Part shown: in pieces, positions 7,975-13,692 of the stretch
Position numbering within the stretch: the stretch's first letter is position 1
Layout of the letters: every line of letters starts with the position of its first letter
Origin: DATKEH01 sp035546355
Lineage (GTDB): Bacteria; Acidobacteriota; Thermoanaerobaculia; Multivoradales; JAIOJS01
Assembly: GCA_035546355.1 (NCBI GenBank)
Contig: DATKEH010000211.1
Coordinates: forward strand, 1-15,815
Direction: 5' to 3'
DNA: 15,815 bases
Notes under the pieces: generated by a model
Told to the model about the DNA's origin: nothing
Seen by the model: only the letters and a program-made list of their open reading frames with translations
Databases searched by the model: none
Program-made: the position numbers and the translations under genes

Positions 7975-9275
7975 GCTCCCTGCGCTCCCTCGCCGTGGCC
8001 GTGCCCAGCTGGAACGGTCGCCACCACCTCGCCACCTGCCTCGCCGCCCTCGCCCGACAGCGCGGCGTGCCGCTGCCGTGGGAGGTGTGGGTGCTCGACA
8101 ACGGCTCCACCGACGGCACCGCGGAGTGGCTGCGCGGCGAGCACCCCGCGGTGCGGCTGGTGGAGAGCCCGCGCAACCTGGGGTTCGCGGCCGGGGTGAA
8201 CCGGCTGGTGGAGGCCTGCGGCGCCGACGGGGTGGCGCTGCTCAACAACGACACGCGGCCGCAGGAGAGTTGGCTGGCGGCGCTGGCCGACGCGCTGGCC
8301 GCGGCGCCCGCCGACGTGGCGGCGGTTTCGGGTCGGATCGTCGACTGGCAGGGGGAGCGCCTGGACTTCGGCCGTGGCGTCGTCACCTTCGACGGCCACG
8401 CCTTCCAGCTCGACTTCCGCCGCCCGCTGGGCGAGGCGCGGCTGCCGCGAGCGGGCGACGAGCTGGCGTTCGCCTGTGGCGGCAACATGCTGGTACGGCG
8501 CGAGGCGTTTCGCGCCGCCGGCGGCTTCGACGCCGACTACTTCGCCTACTACGAAGACGTCGACCTGGGGTGGCGCCTGTGGGCACGAGGCCTGCGGGTG
8601 CTGGCCGCGCCCGAGGCGGTGGTGCGGCACCACTCGAGCGCCACCAGCGATCTGCTGGGCCTCTACCACCGGGGCATGCTGTTCGAGCGCAACGCCTTCC
8701 TGACCGCCTACAAGAACTACGACGACGAGCTCTGGCCGCGGCTCCTGCCGGCGGTGCTGCTGACGCTGACCTCCCGCACCCAGGCCCTGCTGGTGGGCCA
8801 CAACCCGGGCGGCGAGCAGCTGGCCGTCGACCCCTACGACGGCGGCATCGCCGCCACCGGCGGCCCCGGCGGCGCGGCGGCCGAGGAATCGGCGGGGATC
8901 TGGGCGAAGATTCGCCGCCACGGCCTGCCCGGCGCCACCGGGCGCGCGGTGCGCAAGCTCGGGCGGATGCTGGCTGGGATCGATCGCGCCGGGTGGTGGG
9001 GGGAGCCGCGGATCACCGACCCGCGCACGGTGGCGCAGCTGCGAGCGGTGTCGTACCTGCTGCGGCACCTCGACCGGGCGGCGGAGAAGCGGGCCCGCAA
9101 CCAGGCGGCGCGGCGGGTACCGGACCGGGAGATCCTGGCCCGCTTCCCACTCTACCTGGTGCCGACCTACCCGGGGGACGAGGCGCTATTCGCCAGCCCG
9201 GGCTTCCGCCGCTGGCTGCCCGAGGACGTGCCGCTGGTCGAGGCCACGCTGGGAGAGCTCATGGATCTGGGATGA
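7971..9275 (+). CDS. GT2 glycosyltransferase, rhamnosyltransferase-like, with long C-terminal extension
   Basis: GTG 7971 overlaps the upstream TGA (GTGA) and has GGAGGT 5 nt ahead, a good ribosome-binding site; 434 residues. The GT2 domain covers ~6-240: VAVPSWNGRHHL, VLDNGSTDGT at 41-50, RNLGFAAGVNRL, LNND at 91-94 in place of the metal-binding DXD, GGNMLVRREAF, and FAYYEDVDLGWRL at 191-203 with the catalytic-base region. This set is typical of the WbbL-type rhamnosyltransferase group, but the sugar is not proven. Residues ~240-434 have no family I can name: an amphipathic region, a Gly/Ala-rich linker around 290-305, and a conserved-looking end with PDREILARFPLYLVPTY. It is the last gene of the + strand operon; a cruciform repeat follows 14 bp after the stop. 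Confidence 0.87.
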   Translation: MSSLRSLAVAVPSWNGRHHLATCLAALARQRGVPLPWEVWVLDNGSTDGTAEWLRGEHPAVRLVESPRNLGFAAGVNRLVEACGADGVALLNNDTRPQESWLAALADALAAAPADVAAVSGRIVDWQGERLDFGRGVVTFDGHAFQLDFRRPLGEARLPRAGDELAFACGGNMLVRREAFRAAGGFDADYFAYYEDVDLGWRLWARGLRVLAAPEAVVRHHSSATSDLLGLYHRGMLFERNAFLTAYKNYDDELWPRLLPAVLLTLTSRTQALLVGHNPGGEQLAVDPYDGGIAATGGPGGAAAEESAGIWAKIRRHGLPGATGRAVRKLGRMLAGIDRAGWWGEPRITDPRTVAQLRAVSYLLRHLDRAAEKRARNQAARRVPDREILARFPLYLVPTYPGDEALFASPGFRRWLPEDVPLVEATLGELMDLG

Positions 9276-9289
9276 GCGCCTCCACCGTT

Positions 9290-9343
9290 CGTAGGGGCCG
9301 GCCTCCGCGCCGGCCCGGGCGGGGACGGAGCCCCGCCCCTACG
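9290..9343. repeat. 54-bp cruciform-forming intergenic repeat
   Basis: The ends form a perfect 9-bp inverted repeat, CGTAGGGGC at 9290-9298 and GCCCCTACG at 9335-9343. Inside lie two perfect hairpins with 8-bp stems and 6-nt loops: 9295-9302 with 9309-9316 (loop CTCCGC), and 9317-9324 with 9331-9338 (loop ACGGAG). The loops share a complementary 5-mer (CTCCG/CGGAG). The whole can fold as a three-way cloverleaf closed by CGTAG/CTACG. From memory, sequences of this shape (GTAGGGGC...GCCCCTAC) recur between genes of various GC-rich bacteria. It sits between convergent transcription units, so it may also block readthrough in both directions. Only one copy is in this window. Confidence 0.75.
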
Positions 9344-9352
9344 ACCGCACGG

Positions 9353-9370
9353 GGGTCTGCGGCCAGACCC
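9353..9370 (-). terminator. Hairpin directly after the YbjQ stop codon
   Basis: GGGTCTG at 9353-9359 and CAGACCC at 9364-9370 make a perfect 7-bp stem with a 4-nt loop. On the minus strand the stem begins at the base next to the TAA stop (9371-9373). There is no U-tract, so it is either a weak intrinsic terminator or a 3'-end-protecting hairpin for the sigma/anti-sigma/YbjQ transcript. Confidence 0.5.
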
Positions 9371-9691
9371 TTACTCGTCCTCGAGCCGGACGGCGGTGCC
9401 GTAGACCAGCAGCTCGGCGGCCGCCTTCATCACCTCGGTGGTCTGGAAGCGCACTCCCACCACGGCGTCGGCGCCCAGGCCCTCGGCCTCCTCGACCATG
9501 CGGTCGAGCGCCTGCTCCCGCGCCTCGGCGAGGAGCTTGGTGTACTCGCCGATCTCGCCGCCGACCAGGTTGCGGAAGACGGCCAGGATGTCCTTGCCGA
9601 GATGCCGCGTGCGGATGGTGTTGCCGCGCACCAGGCCGAGGGTCGCGACGATCCGCTTGCCGGCGACGACGTGGGTGGTGACGACGATCAC
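9371..9691 (-). CDS. YbjQ/UPF0145 (DUF74) family protein
   Basis: GTG 9691 is chosen because GGAGGG (9704-9699 on the minus strand) lies 7 nt ahead and because it overlaps the anti-sigma stop as GTGA. The product is 106 residues, the normal length of this family. It shows the family pattern: VVTTHVVAGKRIV, GLVRGNTIRTRHLGKDI, GGEIGEYTKLLAEAREQALDRMVEEAEGLGADAVVGVRF and a C-terminal LLVYGTAV. Members form small ring-shaped oligomers; they are often labelled heavy-metal-binding, but no biochemical role is settled. No signal peptide is present, so it should be cytoplasmic. It is the third gene of the sigma/anti-sigma operon, suggesting it belongs to the sigma factor's response. Family identity is firm; function unknown. 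Confidence 0.88.
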   Translation of the reverse strand: MIVVTTHVVAGKRIVATLGLVRGNTIRTRHLGKDILAVFRNLVGGEIGEYTKLLAEAREQALDRMVEEAEGLGADAVVGVRFQTTEVMKAAAELLVYGTAVRLEDE

Positions 9692-10131
9692 TTGAGCACC
9701 CTCCGGTAGCGGTCGCCCTCGAGGGCGTGCAGGCGGTCGAGGAGCACCGACAGCAGCAGCAAGCCGCCGCCGGATAGGCCGCCGAACACGGCCAGCTTCT
9801 CCCACAGCGGGCCGCTGGAGGCCGCGAGATGCCACAACCCGAAGGCTCCCGACCCGGCGGCCCAGGCCAGCAGCATGACCCAGCCGGCCCAGCGCAAGGA
9901 GCGGCTGGCGGGCCCGCGCGGCGCCTCCCGCCACTGCTCGTCGCTGGGGATGCGGAACGCCGTGTCGCGGGCGGCGGAGCGCAGCTCGCAGAGCTCGGCG
10001 AACAGCTCGGTGCAGGCGCCGCAGGCGGCGAGGTGGAGCTCGACCCGCTGCCGCTCCTGCTGGGTGAGGGCACCGTCGAGGTAGCCGCTGATCAGGGACT
10101 CGTCGAAGGCGTGGGCTCGGGGCTCGCTCAT
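9688..10131 (-). CDS. Anti-sigma factor, zinc-finger (ZAS) type, two membrane segments
   Basis: A protein of 147 residues. The N-terminal cytoplasmic part holds ISGYLDGALTQQER and then the ZAS motif H33-xxx-C37-xx-C40 (HLAACGAC), which binds zinc and grips the cognate ECF sigma factor in this family. Hydrophobic segments at about 81-101 and 112-131 make it a two-pass membrane protein with both ends probably in the cytoplasm and almost no periplasmic sensor domain. Its ATG overlaps the stop of the sigma gene (ATGA), the usual arrangement of a cognate pair, and its own stop overlaps the YbjQ start. The very short loop between the membrane segments suggests that it senses the membrane itself or another protein rather than a periplasmic ligand; this is inference. 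Confidence 0.87.
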   Translation of the reverse strand: MSEPRAHAFDESLISGYLDGALTQQERQRVELHLAACGACTELFAELCELRSAARDTAFRIPSDEQWREAPRGPASRSLRWAGWVMLLAWAAGSGAFGLWHLAASSGPLWEKLAVFGGLSGGGLLLLSVLLDRLHALEGDRYRRVLK

Positions 10132-10766
10132 GGCTCTTCCCCCGCGCTCGCGGTCGGACCGAGCAGGTCACGGACCCGCAAGGCCAGCTGCTTGCGCGCC
10201 CGGTGCAGGCGCGACATCACGGTCCCCTTGGGGATCCGGAGCACGGCGGCGATCTCCTCGTAGGAAAGGTCCTGGTACTCCCGCAGCACCAGGATCTCCC
10301 GATGCTCGGCGGGAAGGTCCGCCAGGGCGCGCCACAGGTGGCGCCGCACCTGGCGCCGCTCGACGTCACGGTGCGGGTCGGCGGCCGGGTCGACCAGCTC
10401 GGGCCGCCAGTGCTGCTCGTCGCCGTCGAGGGGCTCGCTGCGGCGGACGTTGCGGCGCCGCAGCAGGTCGCGGCAGCGGTTGCGCACGATGCTGAACAGC
10501 CAGGGCCGCAGCGGCTGGCTGTCGTCGTAGCGATCCAGCGTCTGGAACAGGCGCAGCAGGGAGTCCTGGGCGGCGTCGAGGGCGTCGTCGGGATCTCCCA
10601 GCAGCTGCAGCGCCAGCAGGTAGGCGCCGCGCCGGTGGCGGCGCGCCAGCGCGTCGGCGGCCTCCCGGTCGCCGGCCCGGCAGCGCCGCACCAGGTCGCC
10701 ATCGCCGGCGGTCGCCGGCGGCGCGGACGCGGGGCTGGGGACGATCATCGGGACGCTCACCATCAT
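10128..10766 (-). CDS. ECF-family RNA polymerase sigma factor
   Basis: A protein of 212 residues from ATG 10766. Region 2 covers about 25-108: DLVRRCRAGDREAADAL, the DALDAAQDSLLRLFQTLDRYD core-binding stretch, and RPWLFSIVRNRCRDLLRR for -10 recognition. Region 4 covers about 140-195: LADLPAEHREILVLREYQDLSYEEIAAVL, then the helix-turn-helix IPKGTVMSRLHRARKQL. A linker rich in Asp and Pro separates them, and there is no C-terminal extension, so this is a standard ECF sigma factor. ATG 10748 is an in-frame alternative with GGTGAG 7 nt upstream, which would shorten it by six residues. The next gene encodes a ZAS anti-sigma factor and overlaps by 4 nt, so control by sequestration is expected. A palindrome in the spacer upstream may be part of its own promoter. 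Confidence 0.92.
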   Translation of the reverse strand: MMVSVPMIVPSPASAPPATAGDGDLVRRCRAGDREAADALARRHRRGAYLLALQLLGDPDDALDAAQDSLLRLFQTLDRYDDSQPLRPWLFSIVRNRCRDLLRRRNVRRSEPLDGDEQHWRPELVDPAADPHRDVERRQVRRHLWRALADLPAEHREILVLREYQDLSYEEIAAVLRIPKGTVMSRLHRARKQLALRVRDLLGPTASAGEEP

Positions 10767-10787
10767 CCCATACGGCGGCGGCGGGGA

Positions 10788-10797
10788 GGGAATTCCC
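10788..10797. promoter_or_regulatory. Perfect palindrome GGGAATTCCC in the divergent sigma/GT2 spacer
   Basis: On the minus strand GGAAT is followed after 17 nt by CGTA (10774-10771), close to the spacing and sequence of ECF promoters (GGAAC or GAAAC at -35, CGT at -10), so the sigma factor may activate its own gene. On the + strand GGGAAT lies 17 nt before TAACCT in front of the GT2 gene. Because it is symmetric, it could serve either direction or be an operator. No transcript data support this. Confidence 0.35.
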
Positions 10798-10810
10798 CGG
10801 CCTTCCGCGC

Positions 10811-10816
10811 TAACCT
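10811..10816 (+). promoter_or_regulatory. Candidate -10 element (TAACCT) for a leaderless GT2 transcript
   Basis: TAACCT fits the TAnnnT core of a -10 element and ends 6 nt before the GTG start at 10823. The gene has no Shine-Dalgarno sequence, as expected if transcription starts at the start codon itself. Confidence 0.35.
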
Positions 10817-10822
10817 TCCCGC

Positions 10823-11767
10823 GTGCCGGCGACGTTCTCGGTGGTGATCCCCACCCACGACAGGCGACAGGTCCTGGCCGAAGTGCTCGCCGCCGTCGAG
10901 GGTCAGGCCGGCGCCCCGGAGTTCGAGGTGGTGGTGGTGGACGACGGCTCGACGGACGGCACCGCGGACCTGCTGCGGGCGACTCGCCTGCGCTGCCCGC
11001 TGACGGTGTTGTCGCAGGACAACCGCGGCCCGGCGGCGGCGCGCAACGCCGGCGTCGCCGCCGCCCAGGGGCAGATGGTGGCCTTTCTGGGGGACGACAC
11101 CGTACCCCAGGAAGGATGGCTGGCCGCCCATGCGGCGGCCCATGCCGCGCGGCGGCAACGCCAGCCGCTGGCGGTGATCGGCTACACGGCGTGGCATCGC
11201 CGGATGCGGCTGACGCCGTTCCTGCGCCACATCAACGAGCACGGTCTGCAGTTCGGCTATTCGCTGATCGCCGATCGCGAGCGGGTGCCGTTCAACTTCT
11301 TCTACACCTCCAACGTCTCGCTCCCCCGCCAGCCGCTGCTGGACGAGCCGATGGACCTCGGCTTCCCCTACGCCGCCTGGGAGGACATCGAGCTGTCCTA
11401 TCGCCTGCATCGGCGCGGGTTGACGATGGTGTACGAGCCGCGGGCGGTGGTCGAGCACGACCACCCCACCGACTTCGATCGCTTCACCCGCCGGCAGCAG
11501 CGCGCGGGGTTCTCGGCGGTGGTGTTCTACCAGCGCCATCCCGAGCTCGGGCCCTTCCTCGGGCTCGGTCCGCAGGGGCCGCCGCCGCTGCCTTCGGCGC
11601 TCGATCAGCGGCTGCGCGAGGGCGTGGTCCGGGCCTTGCAAAAGCTGCCGGTGAACGCGCCCCGGCTGTGGGAGGAGGCCCTCCGCTACCATTACATCCT
11701 CGGCCTGCAGCGGGGGTGGTCCCGGCTGGTCGGGCCCCCGGAAGGAGGTTGCGATGAACCCGACTGA
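10823..11767 (+). CDS. GT2 family glycosyltransferase
   Basis: A protein of 314 residues from GTG 10823. The GT2 domain starts at once: FSVVIPTHDRRQVLAEVL, VVVDDGSTDGT at 37-47, DNRGPAAARNAGVAAAQG, the metal-binding FLGDD at 88-92, a middle portion with SNVSLPRQPLLDEP, then AAWEDIELSYRLHRRG at 184-199 with the likely catalytic base. The last ~80 residues are helical and carry an odd Gly/Pro stretch near 245-258. No signal or membrane segment is seen, so the enzyme is cytoplasmic. It is unlike the other GT2 enzymes here in having GDD rather than NND or DDDD. It stands apart from the large glycan operon and overlaps the next gene by 14 bp, so it is co-transcribed with the PEGA protein. Acceptor and sugar are unknown. 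Confidence 0.87.
   Translation: MPATFSVVIPTHDRRQVLAEVLAAVEGQAGAPEFEVVVVDDGSTDGTADLLRATRLRCPLTVLSQDNRGPAAARNAGVAAAQGQMVAFLGDDTVPQEGWLAAHAAAHAARRQRQPLAVIGYTAWHRRMRLTPFLRHINEHGLQFGYSLIADRERVPFNFFYTSNVSLPRQPLLDEPMDLGFPYAAWEDIELSYRLHRRGLTMVYEPRAVVEHDHPTDFDRFTRRQQRAGFSAVVFYQRHPELGPFLGLGPQGPPPLPSALDQRLREGVVRALQKLPVNAPRLWEEALRYHYILGLQRGWSRLVGPPEGGCDEPD
11742..11748 (+). promoter_or_regulatory. Strong Shine-Dalgarno (AAGGAGG) for the PEGA gene
   Basis: A near-perfect anti-16S match lies inside the end of the GT2 gene, 5 nt before ATG 11754. It fixes the start and suggests high translation of the PEGA protein compared with the GT2. Confidence 0.75.
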
Positions 11768-12902
11768 ACGACCGGCGGCCGGCGCCGCCGGGGCCTCGGT
11801 GGTCGCGCTGCTGGCGGTCCTGCTGTTCGCCGGCCCGGCCCTCGCCGCGCCCGGCGCGGTGCGGACGCGCGGTGGCAGCTCCGCCGAGAAGGTCGCTGGC
11901 AAGAGCACTGCGAGCAAGAGCACGTCGAGCAAGAGCACTGCGTCGCGGAGCGGCTCGCGCAGCGCCGCCCGGGTCGATGCCGGGCGCTCCCGAGGCGGCT
12001 CGGCGCCGACGGTGATCGAGAAGGACCGGCGCACCGTCCGCCGCGGCGGCAGCCTTCGCGCCCCCGCCTACTGGGGGCACTACCCCTGGGGGTACGGCTG
12101 GTGGGGCGGCGTCTACGGCAGCTGGTGGGGCGTCTGGTCGCCGCTGACGGTGGTGGTGGCGGCGGACGGCTACCCGGGGTATCCGCAGCGCGGCATGGGG
12201 GCGCTCGACACCGACGTCCACCCCGAGGAGGCCGAGGTCTGGGTCGACGGAGAGCGGGTGGGAATCGCCGACCACTTCGACGGCTGGCCGAGCTACCTGT
12301 GGCTGCCGACCGGCACCTACGACGTGGTCTTCTACCACCCGGGGTACCGCACCCTGGCACGCCAGTACTCGATCTACGACGGCGTGGTGATCGACGTCGA
12401 GGACCGCATGGAGAGGGGAGAGGCGGTGCACCCCCGGGACCTGGCATCGACCTCCACCGTACGCCGCGACGCCCGCATCGAGCGCGACCGCCGGCAACGG
12501 CAGTCGGTCGAGCGGCTGCGTCGCGACGACGACTGGCGGCGTCGCGAGCGCGTGGTGACGCCGCAGGCGACGGCGCCCGAGGTCGAAGAGGAGGACCTCT
12601 TCGACGATGCCGACCCCTACCAGGCGCAGCCGTCCGAGGGGGCCGTGGTGACGGTGCGCCCGGACGGCGGCGACGAGGGCCGGCTGTTCCTCCGCGTCGA
12701 GCCGTTGGACGCCTCGGTCTACCTCGACGGTCGCTTCGTCGGTACCGGCCGCGAGCTGGGCATGCTGCAGGAGGGGCTGCTGCTGGATCCCGGTGACCAT
12801 TCGCTGGAGGTGGTGCGGCCCGGCTACGAGCCGGAGTCGCTGCGCTTCGACGCGGCGTCCGGCGAGGACGTCGAGCTGCGCGTGACGTTGGAGCGGGACT
12901 GA
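11754..12902 (+). CDS. Secreted protein with two PEGA domains
   Basis: A protein of 382 residues. A signal peptide with a hydrophobic core at 15-31 ends in ALA-APG, so export is expected, with no lipobox. Then come a Ser/Lys/Thr repeat at 50-70, a basic stretch to ~100, and an aromatic Gly-rich segment at 107-129 with many Trp and Tyr. PEGA domain 1 is ~149-218 (DVHPEEAEVWVDGERVG, HPGYRTL) and PEGA domain 2 is ~308-380 (LRVEPLDASVYLDGRFVG, RPGYEPE). A highly charged linker (230-300) joins them. PEGA domains are beta-sandwiches found in surface and periplasmic proteins of many Gram-negatives; the precise role is unknown. The gene overlaps the upstream GT2, hinting that the protein or its surroundings may be glycosylated. 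The 3' end overlaps the DUF3891 gene on the other strand by 79 bp. Confidence 0.85.
   Translation: MNPTERPAAGAAGASVVALLAVLLFAGPALAAPGAVRTRGGSSAEKVAGKSTASKSTSSKSTASRSGSRSAARVDAGRSRGGSAPTVIEKDRRTVRRGGSLRAPAYWGHYPWGYGWWGGVYGSWWGVWSPLTVVVAADGYPGYPQRGMGALDTDVHPEEAEVWVDGERVGIADHFDGWPSYLWLPTGTYDVVFYHPGYRTLARQYSIYDGVVIDVEDRMERGEAVHPRDLASTSTVRRDARIERDRRQRQSVERLRRDDDWRRRERVVTPQATAPEVEEEDLFDDADPYQAQPSEGAVVTVRPDGGDEGRLFLRVEPLDASVYLDGRFVGTGRELGMLQEGLLLDPGDHSLEVVRPGYEPESLRFDAASGEDVELRVTLERD
11901..11945 (+). repeat. Three tandem 15-bp units inside the PEGA gene
   Basis: Units start at 11901, 11916 and 11931, each beginning AAGAGCAC, with only a few changes (CTGCGAGC, GTCGAGC, CTGCGTCG). They encode K-S-T-(A/S)-S repeats just after the signal peptide. 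As the unit is a multiple of three, copy number could vary without breaking the frame. Confidence 0.7.
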
Positions 12903-13606
12903 CCGAACGGCGCGACGCGGAGGGCGAAGTGTTGCCAGCGGGCGGCAGCCAGCTCGCCCCCCAGGTCGGCGTCGCCGCGGTAGCGGCGAGCGGGGATACG
13001 CCGGCAGGGGATCGAGAACGTGGTCGTACCCGCCAGCGGGAAGGGAGCGAGATGCAGCGTCGCATCGACCAACTGGGCGCGATACTCGTGTCGCGACCGC
13101 GACTCCGGCCCGCCGCTGCAGGCGGTGAGCGACAGCAGGTCGCCCACCGCCAGCCAGCGATAGTCCGCGGCCACCTCGACCTCGGCGAGCTCGCAGCGCT
13201 CGCACAGCTCGTCGTGGCGCTCGTCGAGCTCGGCGAGCAGCGGCTGCCACGCCTCCTCGCCGCGGCGGTCGCCGAGCAGCTCGAGGGCGTGTCGGGTGAT
13301 CAGCAGGGCGACGTAGGGATCACTCGCCGCGTAGCGCCGGCTGCCCCGCCGCCAGACCTCCCGGCGCACCTCGTCAGGAGCGTCGAGGAAGGAGCAGGGC
13401 GCGCCGCTCGCCGGGTCGACCCGCGGCGCGGCGTCGGCTTCGCGCCAGCCGTTGTCGTGCTCCCGCACCGCGACCAGCAGACCGGCGCGGCGGGGGTGGT
13501 CGACCAGCTTCGGCAGCCGCCACAGAGCGAGCAGCTCGGCAGCCAGGCGCGCATGGTCGGGCTGGGTGACGAGGCGCAGCGTCGCGCCCATGCCGGAGAC
13601 GATCAT
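12824..13606 (-). CDS. DUF3891 family protein
   Basis: A protein of 260 residues from ATG 13606; ATG 13591 is an alternative. Family features are clear: VTQPDHARLAAELLALW (13-29), VREHDNGWREAD (47-58), PRVDPASGAPCSFLDAP (61-77) and DPYVALLITRHALELLG (96-112). The repeated His/Asp pairs (PDH, HDN, TRH) look like a metal site, reminiscent of HD-type hydrolases, but no activity has been established for the family as far as I know. There is no signal peptide, so it should be cytoplasmic. The last ~30 residues are a low-complexity Ser/Arg/Thr tail. The final 26 codons are antisense to the end of the PEGA gene, so this tail is probably not part of the conserved fold. It is transcribed divergently from the CsgG-family gene. 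Confidence 0.8.
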   Translation of the reverse strand: MIVSGMGATLRLVTQPDHARLAAELLALWRLPKLVDHPRRAGLLVAVREHDNGWREADAAPRVDPASGAPCSFLDAPDEVRREVWRRGSRRYAASDPYVALLITRHALELLGDRRGEEAWQPLLAELDERHDELCERCELAEVEVAADYRWLAVGDLLSLTACSGGPESRSRHEYRAQLVDATLHLAPFPLAGTTTFSIPCRRIPARRYRGDADLGGELAAARWQHFALRVAPFGQSRSNVTRSSTSSPDAASKRSDSGS

Positions 13607-13614
13607 GCGTCAGC

Positions 13615-13620
13615 TACAAT
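13615..13620 (+). promoter_or_regulatory. Candidate -10 element (TACAAT) upstream of the CsgG-family gene
   Basis: TACAAT matches five of six bases of the housekeeping consensus and stands out in GC-rich surroundings. It would give a 5' leader of about 65 nt. I see no good -35. The same bases read TATTGT on the minus strand, 9 nt before the DUF3891 ATG, so the two divergent promoters may overlap. Confidence 0.45.
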
Positions 13621-13678
13621 AGCGGCACGCCCAGGGACACCGAAGCGCAGAACCCCAGGCCCCGCACTAGCAGTCAGT

Positions 13679-13686
13679 AAAGGAGG
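13679..13686 (+). promoter_or_regulatory. Strong Shine-Dalgarno (AAAGGAGG) for the CsgG-family gene
   Basis: A near-perfect ribosome-binding site lies 6 nt before GTG 13693. It fixes the GTG start, which opens directly into a signal peptide, and suggests a well expressed gene. Confidence 0.8.
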
Positions 13687-13692
13687 ACACCC

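Noticed and set aside
9272..9709. Possible + strand gene starting at ATG 9272, coupled to the GT2 stop
   Set aside because: It reads straight through the cruciform repeat and then antisense to the YbjQ gene; the peptide is Arg/Pro-rich and has no family signature.
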